DNA of 64,000 nt, taken from contig NZ_CADIKM010000020.1 in NCBI RefSeq assembly GCF_902859895.1, positions 1 to 64,000 of the forward strand. Reading direction: 5' to 3'. Both the position numbers and the translations under genes were made by a program. This DNA is from Pararobbsia alpina. Lineage in GTDB: Bacteria; Pseudomonadota; Gammaproteobacteria; Burkholderiales; Burkholderiaceae. Numbering within the stretch: the first letter of the stretch is position 1; each line of letters starts with the position of its first letter. Positions 48,415 to 57,864 of the stretch are shown here, piece by piece. The notes below the pieces were generated by a model, which was not told the DNA's origin, did no database searches, and saw only the letters and a list, made by a program, of their open reading frames with translations.

Positions 48415-50772
48415 TTGTTCGAACCTCATCGCTTCGTTCGTAAGTCAGTCGTGGTCGCGGCCGTTGCCGCCTATAGCGTGGCGAGCCACGCTGTTACTTC
48501 GTTCGTCGTCAAGGACATCCGTATCGAGGGCCTGCAGCGCGTCGAGCCGGGCACGGTGTTCGCCTATCTGCCGATCAAGCAGGGCGACACGTTTACGGAT
48601 GACAAGGGGACTGAAGCGATCCGCGCGCTCTATGCGACCGGCTTCTTCAACGACGTGAAAGTGGGCACGCAAGGCTCCGGCGTGGTCGTGGTCCAGGTGC
48701 TCGAGCGCCCGGCGATCGCGTCGATCGATTTCGCGGGCACCCACGAATTCGAGAAGGACGCACTGAGCAAGGCGCTCGCCTCGGTCGGGCTCTCGGATGG
48801 TCGTTTCTATGACAAAAGCCTCGTCGACAAGTCGGAACAGGAACTGAAGCGACAATACCTGACGCGGGGATACTATGCAGCCGAGGTGACGACCACCGTC
48901 ACGCCGGTCGACCGCAACCGCGTCTCGATCCTGTTCTCGGTGATCGAAGGGCCGAGCGCGAAGATCCGCCAGGTCAACTTCATCGGCAACAAGGTCTTCT
49001 CGGCGAGTACGCTAGAAGACCAGATGCAGTTGTCGACCCCGAACTGGTTCTCCTGGTACACGAAGAACGACCTGTATTCGAAGGAAAAGCTCACGGGCGA
49101 CCTCGAGAACATCCGGTCCTACTATCTTGACCGCGGCTACCTCGAATTCAATATCGAATCGACCCAGGTGTCGATCTCGCCGGACAAGAAGGACATGTAC
49201 CTGACGGTGTCGGTGCATGAAGGCGATCCGTACACGATCACGGGTATTTCGGTATCGGGCGACACGCTGAACCGCACGGAAGAGCTCCAGAAACTCATCA
49301 CGCTGAAGGTCGGCGACCGCTTCTCGGCGGCGAAGCTCACCGCGTCGACCAAGGCGATGGTCGATCGCCTCGGCGATTACGGCTATGCGTTTGCGAACGT
49401 CAATGCGCAGCCGCAGATCGACCAGAAGAACCATACGGTCAACCTGAACCTCAACGTTGCGCCGGGCCGCCGCGTGTATGTGCGCCATATCAACATCACG
49501 GGCAACAACAAGACGCGCGACGAAGTGATCCGTCGCGAAATGCGCCAGTTCGAAAGCTCGTGGTTCGACGGCGAGCGTCTCAAGGTTTCGAAGGACCGCC
49601 TGAACCGGCTCGGCTACTTCACGGATGTCCAGGTCAACACGTCGCCGGTCGAAGGCACACCCGATCAGGTCGATGTCGACGTCAAGGTGACCGAGAAGCC
49701 GACCGGCTCGATCCAGCTCGGCGCGGGCTTCTCGTCGACCGACAAGGTGATCCTGTCGGCAGGCGTGTCGCAGGACAATGTGTTCGGTTCGGGTACCAGC
49801 CTGTCGGTCAACGTGAATACGGCCAAGGCCTACCGGACCCTGACGGTGACGCAGGTCGACCCGTACTTCACGGTCGACGGCATCCAGCGGATCACCGACG
49901 CGTTCTACCGTACCTACCAGCCGCTGTACTATTCGACCAACAGTACGTTCACGATCATCAGCGCGGGGGGTGACCTCAAGTTCGGGATTCCGTTCTCCGA
50001 AGTCGACACCGTGTTCTTCGGCATCGGCTTCGAAAACGACCGGTTTCAGACGGACGCGTTCACGCCGGAGACCTACCTCAACTACATCTATGGTCCGCTG
50101 AGTAACCCCGCCGATCCCAATTCGCGTCGTACAGGGGGTGTCGGCACGTCGGTCAACAACGTCCCTGTGACGGCCGGTTGGTCACGCGACGCACGGGACA
50201 GCTCGCTGATCCCGAGCAAGGGCTATCTGTCGCGGATCAACGCCGAACTTGGCACGCCGCTGGGCAATACGACGTACTACAAGCTCGACCTCCAGCAGCA
50301 GTATTACTATTCGTTCGCGCGCGGTTTCATTCTCGGTTTGAATGGGCAGGTCGGCTACGGCAACGCGATCGGCAGCGGGCCGTTCCCGATTTTCAAGAAC
50401 TACTACGCGGGTGGTATCGGCTCCGTCCGGGGCTACGAGCCGAGTTCGCCGGGTCCGCGCGATCCGACGACCGGCGACCCGATCGGCGGTTCGAAGATGG
50501 TGGTCGGCAATATCGAACTCACGCTACCGCTGCCAGGCAGCGGCTACGACCGTACGCTGCGCGTGTTCACGTTCCTCGATATGGGTAACGTGTGGGCCAG
50601 CGGCTCGGTGAGTGGCGATTCGGGTGGCAACGGGCTGCGTTATGGCTACGGTGTAGGCCTTGCGTGGATTTCGCCGATCGGCCCACTCAAGCTGAGCATG
50701 GGCTTCCCGGTAGTCAAGCATGTGGGCGACCAGTATCAAAAATTCCAGTTCCAGATCGGTACAGCGTTCTGA
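48415..50772 (+). CDS. bamA: Outer membrane protein assembly factor BamA
   Basis: BamA is the Omp85 core of the machine that folds outer-membrane beta-barrels. The 785-residue precursor has a signal peptide (VVVAAVAAYSVASHA), five POTRA domains (about 25-425, beginning FVVKDIRIEGLQRVEPGTVF) and a C-terminal barrel with GGIGSVRGYEPSSPGPRDPT. The final strand ends FQFQIGTAF with terminal Phe. The start appears to be TTG 48415: homologues begin LFKPHRF-like, GGGG lies at 48403-48406, and the ATG at 48346 would put 23 foreign residues before the signal peptide. Confidence 0.95.
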   Translation: MFEPHRFVRKSVVVAAVAAYSVASHAVTSFVVKDIRIEGLQRVEPGTVFAYLPIKQGDTFTDDKGTEAIRALYATGFFNDVKVGTQGSGVVVVQVLERPAIASIDFAGTHEFEKDALSKALASVGLSDGRFYDKSLVDKSEQELKRQYLTRGYYAAEVTTTVTPVDRNRVSILFSVIEGPSAKIRQVNFIGNKVFSASTLEDQMQLSTPNWFSWYTKNDLYSKEKLTGDLENIRSYYLDRGYLEFNIESTQVSISPDKKDMYLTVSVHEGDPYTITGISVSGDTLNRTEELQKLITLKVGDRFSAAKLTASTKAMVDRLGDYGYAFANVNAQPQIDQKNHTVNLNLNVAPGRRVYVRHINITGNNKTRDEVIRREMRQFESSWFDGERLKVSKDRLNRLGYFTDVQVNTSPVEGTPDQVDVDVKVTEKPTGSIQLGAGFSSTDKVILSAGVSQDNVFGSGTSLSVNVNTAKAYRTLTVTQVDPYFTVDGIQRITDAFYRTYQPLYYSTNSTFTIISAGGDLKFGIPFSEVDTVFFGIGFENDRFQTDAFTPETYLNYIYGPLSNPADPNSRRTGGVGTSVNNVPVTAGWSRDARDSSLIPSKGYLSRINAELGTPLGNTTYYKLDLQQQYYYSFARGFILGLNGQVGYGNAIGSGPFPIFKNYYAGGIGSVRGYEPSSPGPRDPTTGDPIGGSKMVVGNIELTLPLPGSGYDRTLRVFTFLDMGNVWASGSVSGDSGGNGLRYGYGVGLAWISPIGPLKLSMGFPVVKHVGDQYQKFQFQIGTAF

Positions 50773-50806
50773 GCACCGGTTCAACGTCGCGAGGTCGATC
50801 TAGCAC

Positions 50807-51373
50807 ATGAAAGCGTTTAAACAGCATTGCCTGCGTTGGTTTGCGGTCGCGGCGCTGTGCGGCATCGGTGAGATGCATGCGCAGGCGCAGACGACGGCAC
50901 CGCTGCCGGCCACGCGTATCGCCGTCGTCAACTCGGAGCGTATCCTGCGCGAGTCGGGGCCGGCAAAGGCTGCCCAGGCCAAGCTCGAGCAGGAGTTCTC
51001 GAAGCGGGACCACGATCTGCAGGACATGGCGGCCAAGCTCAAGACGATGTCCGACCAGCTGGACAAGAGCGGTCCAGCGATGTCGACCGCCGATCGTTCG
51101 CTCAAGCAAAGCCAGCTCGCGCAGCTTGATGCGGACTTCCAGCGCAAGCAGCGCGAATTTCGCGAAGACCTGAACCAACGGCGCAATGAAGAGCTTGCCG
51201 CCGTACTCGATCGCGCGAACAAGGTGATCAAGGCGATCGCCGAGCAGGAGCACTATGACCTGATCCTGCAGGAAGCGGTCTATGTGAGCCCGCGCATCGA
51301 CATCACGGACCAAGTGATCAAGGTGCTCGGCGCCAGCGCATCCGCGCCGGCCGGCGCTTCGGGATCCCAGTAA
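50807..51373 (+). CDS. skp: Periplasmic chaperone Skp (OmpH family)
   Basis: This periplasmic trimeric chaperone holds unfolded outer-membrane proteins on their way to BamA. The 188-residue precursor has a signal region (about 1-26, ending GEMHAQAQ), then the OmpH start [20 protein letters not shown]. Long coiled-coil arms follow (about 55-120, rich in Lys/Gln/Asp), then the C-terminal return strand [21 protein letters not shown]. It sits between bamA and lpxD, the usual order. Confidence 0.95.
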   Translation: MKAFKQHCLRWFAVAALCGIGEMHAQAQTTAPLPATRIAVVNSERILRESGPAKAAQAKLEQEFSKRDHDLQDMAAKLKTMSDQLDKSGPAMSTADRSLKQSQLAQLDADFQRKQREFREDLNQRRNEELAAVLDRANKVIKAIAEQEHYDLILQEAVYVSPRIDITDQVIKVLGASASAPAGASGSQ

Positions 51374-51392
51374 CAGGCTGATGCCGGAGGAA

Positions 51393-51425
51393 ACCGGGCA
51401 CGCGAAGGTTCGCGCGCCCGGTTTT
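51393..51425 (+). terminator. Attenuator-like hairpin between skp and lpxD
   Basis: ACCGGGC (51393-51399) and CGCGAA pair with TTCGCG and GCCCGGT (51416-51422), interrupted by one A/C mismatch, followed by TTTT. It lies 20 bases after the skp stop and 37 bases before lpxD. A partial terminator here would set lipid A enzyme levels below those of BamA and Skp. Confidence 0.65.
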
Positions 51426-51461
51426 CATCATTTTGGCATCGGCGTTTCACACGGTGACAGC

Positions 51462-52547
51462 ATGTCATTCACACTCGAGCAACTGGCCGCGCGCTTTGGC
51501 GGCCGTATCGAAGGCGACCCCACGCGGCGAGTGAGCAGTTTTGCGCCGCTCGACCAGGCGGGCCCCGAACAGCTCGCCTTTCTCGCCAATCCCAAATATT
51601 TGCAGCAGGTCGAGTCGACACGCGCAGGCGCGGTGCTGATCACCGACGAAGCGGTCGCCGAACTCAAGGGCCGCGGCAATGTGCTTGCGCAGCATGCGTT
51701 TATCGTCACGCCGAACCCGTATGCGTATTTCGCGCGGGTCGCGCAGGTGTTCCTCGCGGCCCTCGAGCCGCCCGTCGAGAGCAATATTCACCCGACCGCA
51801 GTGATCGATTCGACCGCGCGGGTCGCGGCGTCCGCGATCATTGGTCCCTATGTGGTGATCGAGGCGGGAGCGGAGATCGGTGAGAACGTGCGGATCGACG
51901 CGCACGGTTTCGTCGGCCGTGGCACGAAGATCGGCGCCGGTGGCCGGCTGCACCCGCGTGTGACGATCTATCACGGCTGCACGATCGGCGAGCGCGTGAT
52001 CGTGGCCTCTGGCGCGGTGATCGGCTCGGATGGTTTCGGCTTCGCGCCGGACTTTGTCGGCGAAGGTGAGCAACGCACCGGCGAATGGGTCAAGATTCCC
52101 CAGGTCGGCGGAGTGAGAATCGGCGCGGATGTGGAAATCGGCGCGAACACGGCGATCGACCGCGGCGCCATGGCCGATACGGTGATCGAACAGGGCGCCA
52201 AGCTGGACAATCTGGTCCAGGTCGCTCACAACGTGCGCATCGGGGCGTATACGGTAATTGCCGGATGTACGGGAATCGCGGGCAGTACGACAATCGGGCG
52301 CCATTGCATGATCGGCGGCGCGGTCGGGATGGCAGGTCATCTGAAGCTCGCCGACCATGTGACCGTGACCGGCAAGTCCGGTGTATCGAAGTCGCTCCTG
52401 AAACCCGGCATCTACACGAGCGCATTTCCGGCCGTCGAGCACGGCGACTGGAACCGCAGTGCCGCGTTGCTTCGCAATCTTCACAAGCTACGCGATCGTA
52501 TCAAGGCGCTTGAAGCCAATCTCCAATCAAAGGATGTGCCTGAATGA
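51462..52547 (+). CDS. lpxD: UDP-3-O-(3-hydroxyacyl)glucosamine N-acyltransferase
   Basis: LpxD adds the second 3-hydroxyacyl chain in lipid A synthesis. The 361-residue protein starts [20 protein letters not shown] with an N-terminal uridine-binding domain. It continues with a left-handed beta-helix of hexapeptide repeats (about 105-310) containing the catalytic His region [23 protein letters not shown] 51462 lies just past the hairpin; the longer open frame would include that hairpin and is rejected. The stop overlaps fabZ (ATGA). Confidence 0.97.
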   Translation: MSFTLEQLAARFGGRIEGDPTRRVSSFAPLDQAGPEQLAFLANPKYLQQVESTRAGAVLITDEAVAELKGRGNVLAQHAFIVTPNPYAYFARVAQVFLAALEPPVESNIHPTAVIDSTARVAASAIIGPYVVIEAGAEIGENVRIDAHGFVGRGTKIGAGGRLHPRVTIYHGCTIGERVIVASGAVIGSDGFGFAPDFVGEGEQRTGEWVKIPQVGGVRIGADVEIGANTAIDRGAMADTVIEQGAKLDNLVQVAHNVRIGAYTVIAGCTGIAGSTTIGRHCMIGGAVGMAGHLKLADHVTVTGKSGVSKSLLKPGIYTSAFPAVEHGDWNRSAALLRNLHKLRDRIKALEANLQSKDVPE

Positions 52548-53029
52548 GCGCATCAGACAATATGAGCCAAACGCCGATTACCCTGGATATTCACAAGATC
52601 CTCGACCTGCTGCCGCATCGCTACCCGATCCTGCTGGTGGACCGGGTGCTCGAGCTCGAGCCGCACAAGCGCATCAAGGCGCTCAAGAACGTTTCGATCA
52701 ACGAGCCGTTCTTCCAGGGACATTTCCCGAAACGTCCGGTGATGCCCGGCGTGCTGATCCTCGAATCGCTCGCGCAGTCGGCCGCGCTGCTGACGTTCGC
52801 CGAGGAGCAGCACGACGAGAACACGCTCTACTACTTCGTCGGCATCGATGGCGCGCGCTTCAAGCGAGTGGTCGAGCCGGGCGACCAGATGATCCTGAAT
52901 GTCACGTTCGAGCGCTATATGCGCGGGATCTGGAAATTCAAGGCGCGTGCCGAAGTCGAGGGTGTGGTCGCCGCGGAGGCGGACCTGATGTGCACCGTCA
53001 AACGCATGGGTGAGGACGCACAGAAATGA
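52544..53029 (+). CDS. fabZ: 3-hydroxyacyl-ACP dehydratase FabZ
   Basis: FabZ dehydrates 3-hydroxyacyl-ACP in fatty acid elongation and so competes with LpxA/LpxD for substrate. The 161-residue hot-dog-fold protein has the catalytic His in [16 protein letters not shown] and the Glu in [31 protein letters not shown] is the typical start of the fold. ATG 52544 overlaps lpxD; ATG 52562 is a possible alternative six codons in. The stop overlaps lpxA (ATGA). Confidence 0.97.
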   Translation: MSASDNMSQTPITLDIHKILDLLPHRYPILLVDRVLELEPHKRIKALKNVSINEPFFQGHFPKRPVMPGVLILESLAQSAALLTFAEEQHDENTLYYFVGIDGARFKRVVEPGDQMILNVTFERYMRGIWKFKARAEVEGVVAAEADLMCTVKRMGEDAQK

Positions 53030-53814
53030 GCAAGATTCACCCCACCGCGGTCATCGAGCCCGGGGCGCAGATCCACGAGACGGCCGAGATCGCGCCGTAT
53101 GCGCTCGTCGGTGCGCACGTGACGATCGGTGCGGGTACGACGATTGGTTCGCACACGGTCGTCGAAGGTCATACGACGATCGGCGAGGGCAATGTGATCG
53201 GCCATTTCGCCTCGATCGGCGGCCGCCCGCAGGACATGAAATACCGTGGCGAGCCGACGAAGCTCGTGATCGGCGATCGCAACACGATTCGCGAATTCAC
53301 GACGATCCATACCGGCACGGTCCAGGACGCGGGCGTGACGACGATCGGCGACGACAACTGGATCATGGCGTATGTGCATATCGGCCACGATTGCTATCTC
53401 GGCAGCAATATCGTGATGTCGTCCAATGCGCAGCTCGCCGGCCATGTGCAGATCGGCGATCATGCGATCATCGGCGGCATGTCGGGTGTGCACCAGTTCG
53501 TGCGGATCGGTGCGAGTTCCTTCCTCGGTGGCGCATCGGCGCTCGTGCAGGATATTCCGCCGTTCGTGATCGCGGCGGGCAACAAGGCCGAGCCGCATGG
53601 CATCAATGTCGAAGGCCTGCGCCGCCGCGGCTTTTCGGCCGAAGCGATCTCGGCGCTGCGTACCGCTTACCGCGTGCTCTACAAGAACGGCCTGACGCTC
53701 GACGAAGCCAAGGTCCAGTTGCGCGAGCTCCAGCATCAGGGCGGCGACGGCGACAAGCATGTGAAGGCGCTGACGGACTTCGTCGACGCCTCGACACGCG
53801 GCATCATCCGCTGA
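53026..53814 (+). CDS. lpxA: UDP-N-acetylglucosamine acyltransferase
   Basis: LpxA performs the first committed acylation of lipid A synthesis. The 262-residue protein is a left-handed beta-helix of hexapeptide repeats (about 1-185; [20 protein letters not shown]). It contains the catalytic His in [20 protein letters not shown] and [14 protein letters not shown] helical C-terminus follows ([17 protein letters not shown]). It is coupled to fabZ by ATGA and followed seven bases later by lpxB. Confidence 0.98.
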   Translation: MSKIHPTAVIEPGAQIHETAEIAPYALVGAHVTIGAGTTIGSHTVVEGHTTIGEGNVIGHFASIGGRPQDMKYRGEPTKLVIGDRNTIREFTTIHTGTVQDAGVTTIGDDNWIMAYVHIGHDCYLGSNIVMSSNAQLAGHVQIGDHAIIGGMSGVHQFVRIGASSFLGGASALVQDIPPFVIAAGNKAEPHGINVEGLRRRGFSAEAISALRTAYRVLYKNGLTLDEAKVQLRELQHQGGDGDKHVKALTDFVDASTRGIIR

Positions 53815-53821
53815 GCCGGCC

Positions 53822-54982
53822 ATGTCACTGCGCGTAGCCATGGTTGCCGGCGAAGCCTCCGGCGACTTGCTTGCGGGCGCGCTGCTCGGCGGCTTGCATC
53901 GGCAGCTGCCGAGCGGCACTGCGTATTTCGGCATCGGCGGTCCGCGCATGATCGCGACCGGCTTCGACGCCAAGTGGCCGATGGAGAAACTGTCGGTTCG
54001 CGGTTACGTCGAGGCGCTGCGCCATATTCCCGAAATCCTCGGCATCCGCAACGCGCTCAAGCGCGAATTGCTCGCCGATCCGCCTTCGGCCTTTGTCGGG
54101 GTCGATGCCCCCGATTTCAATTTCGGGCTCGAAGAGCCGCTGCGCAAGGCGGGTATCCCGTCTATCCATTTTGTGAGCCCGTCGATCTGGGCGTGGCGAG
54201 GGGGGCGCATCAAGAAGATCGCGCGCGCGGTCGACCATATGCTCTGCGTATTTCCGTTCGAGACCGAGATCTACGAGAAGGCCGGCGTGCCCGCGAGTTA
54301 CGTCGGTCATCCGCTCGCCGACACCATTCCGATGGTCCCCGATCCGGCTGCCGCGCGCTCGCGTCTCGGCCTGCCGCGCGAAGGCAGGATCATCGGCGTG
54401 ATGCCCGGCTCGCGCCGCTCGGAGATCGCATTGATCGGCCCCTTGTTCTTGGCGGCGATCGACTTGATCCACGAACGAGAACCCGATGTGCGCTTCGTGC
54501 TGCCGGCCGCCTCGCCAGTGGTGCGCGAACTGCTTCAGCCGATGCTTGCCGCCCACCCGCGCTTGCCGCTGACGATTGTCGACGGCGATTCGCACGGCGT
54601 GCTCGAAGCGTCAGATGCGATGCTGATCAAGAGCGGCACCTCGACGCTCGAAGCGGCCTTGTACAAGAAGCCAATGGTCATTTCGTACAAGGTGCCCTGG
54701 CTGACAGGTGAGATCATGCGCAGGCAGGGATATCTGCCGTGGGTCGGTTTGCCGAATATACTTGAACGGCGGTTCGTCGTACCCGAACTGCTCCAGGAAG
54801 ACGCCACGCCGGTGGCACTCGCGGATGCCATGCTCGAACAATTGAACAATGAAGCGCATCGGGCCGAACTCGTCGAGATTTTCATACGAATGCATGAAAC
54901 CCTGCGACGCAATACGGCGGAAAGCGCGGCCACAACGATCGCTGAAGTGATTGCCCAGCATCCGCAGCGAGGCAGACGCTGA
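53822..54982 (+). CDS. lpxB: Lipid A disaccharide synthase
   Basis: LpxB joins UDP-2,3-diacylglucosamine with lipid X to form the lipid A disaccharide at the inner membrane. The 386-residue GT-B glycosyltransferase begins [19 protein letters not shown] and shows [29 protein letters not shown] and [39 protein letters not shown] is the donor-site motif. The stop overlaps the rnhB start as TGATG. Confidence 0.98.
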   Translation: MSLRVAMVAGEASGDLLAGALLGGLHRQLPSGTAYFGIGGPRMIATGFDAKWPMEKLSVRGYVEALRHIPEILGIRNALKRELLADPPSAFVGVDAPDFNFGLEEPLRKAGIPSIHFVSPSIWAWRGGRIKKIARAVDHMLCVFPFETEIYEKAGVPASYVGHPLADTIPMVPDPAAARSRLGLPREGRIIGVMPGSRRSEIALIGPLFLAAIDLIHEREPDVRFVLPAASPVVRELLQPMLAAHPRLPLTIVDGDSHGVLEASDAMLIKSGTSTLEAALYKKPMVISYKVPWLTGEIMRRQGYLPWVGLPNILERRFVVPELLQEDATPVALADAMLEQLNNEAHRAELVEIFIRMHETLRRNTAESAATTIAEVIAQHPQRGRR

Positions 54983-55740
54983 TGGCCACTCGTTCGCGCG
55001 CAGGCGCTGATTCTCCAGCCTCTTCTCAAGCCGCTGCTCAGGAGGCCCTCGACTTCGATGATCCGTCGGCCTTGCTGTGCGGTGTCGATGAGGCCGGTCG
55101 GGGCCCGCTCGCAGGGCCGGTCGTCGCCGCGGCGGTGATCTTCGATGCGTCGAAACCCGGCATTCGTGGCCTGGCCGATTCGAAGCTCCTGTCCCCGAAG
55201 CGGCGTGAAGAGCTGTTCGAGAAGATCGTCTCGCGTGCGCTGACCTTCTGTGTCGCCTCGGCCTCGGTCGAGGAGATCGACCGACTCAATATCCTCCATG
55301 CGACGATGCTTGCGATGCAGCGTGCAGTTGCGGGCCTCGGGATTGCACCCGGTCTCGTCAAGGTCGACGGCAATCGCTGCCCTGTGCTGCCGGTGCGCTC
55401 GGAAGCGGTGATTGGGGGAGATGCGACCGTACCGCTGATCTCGGCTGCGTCGATTCTGGCGAAAGTCACGCGTGATCGCATGCTCGTCGATCTGCATGGT
55501 GAGCATCCGCAGTATGGTTTTGATGCCCATGCGGGCTACGGCACGCCTCAACATCTTGCCGCGCTCGAGGCGCACGGCCCTTGCCTCCACCATCGCCGTT
55601 CGTTCGAGCCGGTGCGTCTCGCTTGCATGCGGTTCGGCATCACGATTGAAGATTTTCGCAATCGCCCGATGCTCGATGAGGTGTTGAACAAGGGTGGAGT
55701 CCTGTTGCGCGGCGGCATGTTCGCGGCGGACTCGCGATGA
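54982..55740 (+). CDS. rnhB: Ribonuclease HII
   Basis: RNase HII cuts RNA-DNA hybrids and single ribonucleotides in DNA. The 252-residue protein has an extra Ala/Ser-rich N-terminus (about 1-30). The core starts at [20 protein letters not shown] (catalytic Asp-Glu-Ala-Gly-Arg-Gly), followed by [25 protein letters not shown] and [15 protein letters not shown]. The C-terminus is slightly longer than in E. coli. It overlaps lpxB by one base and the next gene by four (ATGA). Confidence 0.96.
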   Translation: MATRSRAGADSPASSQAAAQEALDFDDPSALLCGVDEAGRGPLAGPVVAAAVIFDASKPGIRGLADSKLLSPKRREELFEKIVSRALTFCVASASVEEIDRLNILHATMLAMQRAVAGLGIAPGLVKVDGNRCPVLPVRSEAVIGGDATVPLISAASILAKVTRDRMLVDLHGEHPQYGFDAHAGYGTPQHLAALEAHGPCLHHRRSFEPVRLACMRFGITIEDFRNRPMLDEVLNKGGVLLRGGMFAADSR

Positions 55741-56525
55741 AGACCGTCACCTCGCGCGACAATCCGCTCGTCAAGCGTTTGCACGCACTGTCGGCATCGA
55801 CCTCACAGCAGCGCAGGGCCGATTTCGTGCTTGCCGAAGGGATTCACCTGGCCGGCTCGTTTCTCGATGCGGGCGGTGTGCCTCGGCAATGTGTCATCAG
55901 CGAAAGCGCACTTGACGATGTCGAAACGCGACAGGTGCTCGAGCGGATCGCCTCCGAGCGCATCGTCATGCTGCCGGACGCCTTGTTCAAGCAGGTCTCG
56001 ACGGTCGTCAGCGGCGTGGGCCTGCTGTTGCTGCTCGATCGCGAAACACCGCCCGTGCCGCCGACGATCGAACACGACTGCGTGATCCTCGATGGTCTGC
56101 AGGATGCCGGCAATGTCGGTTCGATCCTGCGCAGCGCTGCGGCGGCAGGGGTGCGCGATGTGTTTTGCGCGACCGGCACGGCCTACGCGTGGTCTTCCAA
56201 GGTATTGCGCTCGGGCATGGGTGCGCACTGGCATCTGCGAATCCATGAACATGTCGAAGCCGTGGACCTGCTTGCGCGGCTTCGCGTGCCTTTGGCATTG
56301 ACCGACTCTCACGGCGCGCAGGCAATTGATGCGACTGATTTGAGCGGACCGCTTGCCTGGATATTCGGCAATGAGGGCGGCGGGGTATCGTCCGCGTGGC
56401 GCGAGGTCGACCATTTGCGCGTCACGATTCCTCAGCCCGGCGGCATGGAGTCGTTGAACGTCGCCGCCGCCGCGGCGATCTGCCTGTTCGAGCAGGGGCG
56501 GCAGCGCCGCGCGGCGCGCCGTTGA
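55737..56525 (+). CDS. TrmH/SpoU family RNA 2'-O-methyltransferase
   Basis: This SPOUT methyltransferase modifies rRNA or tRNA ribose using S-adenosylmethionine. The 262 residues have an N-terminal L30e-like substrate-binding domain ([36 protein letters not shown]). The three SpoU motifs follow: [32 protein letters not shown] and [20 protein letters not shown]. The exact target nucleotide cannot be told. It closes the plus-strand superoperon, coupled to rnhB. Confidence 0.92.
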   Translation: MKTVTSRDNPLVKRLHALSASTSQQRRADFVLAEGIHLAGSFLDAGGVPRQCVISESALDDVETRQVLERIASERIVMLPDALFKQVSTVVSGVGLLLLLDRETPPVPPTIEHDCVILDGLQDAGNVGSILRSAAAAGVRDVFCATGTAYAWSSKVLRSGMGAHWHLRIHEHVEAVDLLARLRVPLALTDSHGAQAIDATDLSGPLAWIFGNEGGGVSSAWREVDHLRVTIPQPGGMESLNVAAAAAICLFEQGRQRRAARR

Positions 56526-56613
56526 CGGAGGCGGACGAGGCAAGGAATGCTGCGTTCGCCTGTCGCCTGTCGATACTACATTTTGTTTTCCGCGCCGGCC
56601 TATGCCGGCGACA

Positions 56614-57429
56614 TCAATAAGCAGCCCGATCCAGCTTGATTTCCTGTAGCACCGTCGTCGCGATCTCCTCGATCGACTTGTGCGTCGACGACAGCCACTT
56701 GATCCCCTCGCGCCGCATCATCGCCTCGGCCTCGTTGACTTCGTAACGGCAATTCTCGGGCGCTGCATACTTGCTGCCCGGGCGCCGCTCGTTGCGAATC
56801 TCGGAGAGCCGTGTGGGGTCGATCGTCAGCCCAAACAGCTTGCTGCGATGCTGGAGCAGGGGGGTGGGCAGCTTGCCACGCTCGAAGTCCTCGGGGATCA
56901 GCGGGTAGTTTGCCGCTTTCACGCCGTACTGCATGGCCAGGTAGAGGCTCGTCGGCGTCTTGCCACTGCGCGAGACGCCGCACAGGATCACATCCGCCTC
57001 GTCCATGCTCGGATTGGACTGGCCGTCGTCGTGCGCGAGCGAGAAGTTGATCGCCTCGATCCGGTTCTTGTATTCCTCGGTATCGGCGTTGCCGTGTCCG
57101 CGGCCCAGCGCATGGTTCGATTTGCTATCGAGCTCGAGCTCGAGCGGCTCGATGAAACTCTGGAACATGTCCATCACGAGCGCCTGCGTGCCCTTGAGGA
57201 TTTCGTTCGAGCCGGAGTCGACCAGCGTCGTGAACACGATCGGGCGCCGTTGTTCCTGCATCGCGGCCGCGTTGATTTTTTCGGCCGTCGAATAGGCCTT
57301 GTCATACGAGTCGACGAACGGTACCCGGACCAGCCGGAACTTGAGGTCGAACTGCGACAGAATGGAATGCGCAAACGTTTCGGCAGTGATGCCGGTCCCG
57401 TCCGAGACGATAAATACGGTCGGCGGCAT
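56614..57429 (-). CDS. ppsR: PEP synthase regulatory protein (kinase/pyrophosphorylase)
   Basis: This bifunctional regulator inactivates PEP synthase by ADP-dependent phosphorylation and reactivates it by phosphorolysis. The 271-residue DUF299 protein begins TVFIVSDGTGITAETFAHSI and has the P-loop-like motif ILCGVSRSGKTPTSLYLA (around 150-167). It is divergent from ppsA, its substrate, which supports the call. A 435-base region separates the two starts. Confidence 0.96.
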   Translation of the reverse strand: MPPTVFIVSDGTGITAETFAHSILSQFDLKFRLVRVPFVDSYDKAYSTAEKINAAAMQEQRRPIVFTTLVDSGSNEILKGTQALVMDMFQSFIEPLELELDSKSNHALGRGHGNADTEEYKNRIEAINFSLAHDDGQSNPSMDEADVILCGVSRSGKTPTSLYLAMQYGVKAANYPLIPEDFERGKLPTPLLQHRSKLFGLTIDPTRLSEIRNERRPGSKYAAPENCRYEVNEAEAMMRREGIKWLSSTHKSIEEIATTVLQEIKLDRAAY

Positions 57430-57864
57430 GAAGATTCAGTAAGGATTGAAAGAAAAAATGAAAAGGGAGGTGAGGCACGCAGACTGCGTAGCCAGCACCC
57501 TATGAAGCCCCCATGCATGCACCACCTTGAGCAATGTGGTACGCGCAAGACAACTAACTGTGGGTAGAATAGCGGGAAACCTGTGGGATAAGCAATTGCG
57601 CGGGCAGTCTGGACGGCCCGCTGACGGTAGTTTGGCTGAATTTGACCGGTGTGCGAGGTACGGCCCGGTCTTGCGTATTCCGGGCTCCGGCGCACGCCGG
57701 CCTGGAACACCCCTGGCTTCGAGCGGCGAAGATGTCGCCCTGACGGCCACCACGCGATCGCTTATCCGACAGGTTGTGCGGTGTGACCGCCGGCGCTTTG
57801 TGGCGCCACGGTTGCAAAGCCCCAATCGCATAACTGTGTTTTTTCTACACTGTTAGGGGCTGTT
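57430..57864. other. Divergent ppsR-ppsA control region
   Basis: I see no gene in these 435 bases. A GCGGGC/GCCCGC dyad (57600-57605 with 57616-57621) lies near the middle, and an AT-richer run with TTGCAA (57812-57817) lies close to ppsA. Both promoters must be here, but I cannot place them with confidence. Confidence 0.4.
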
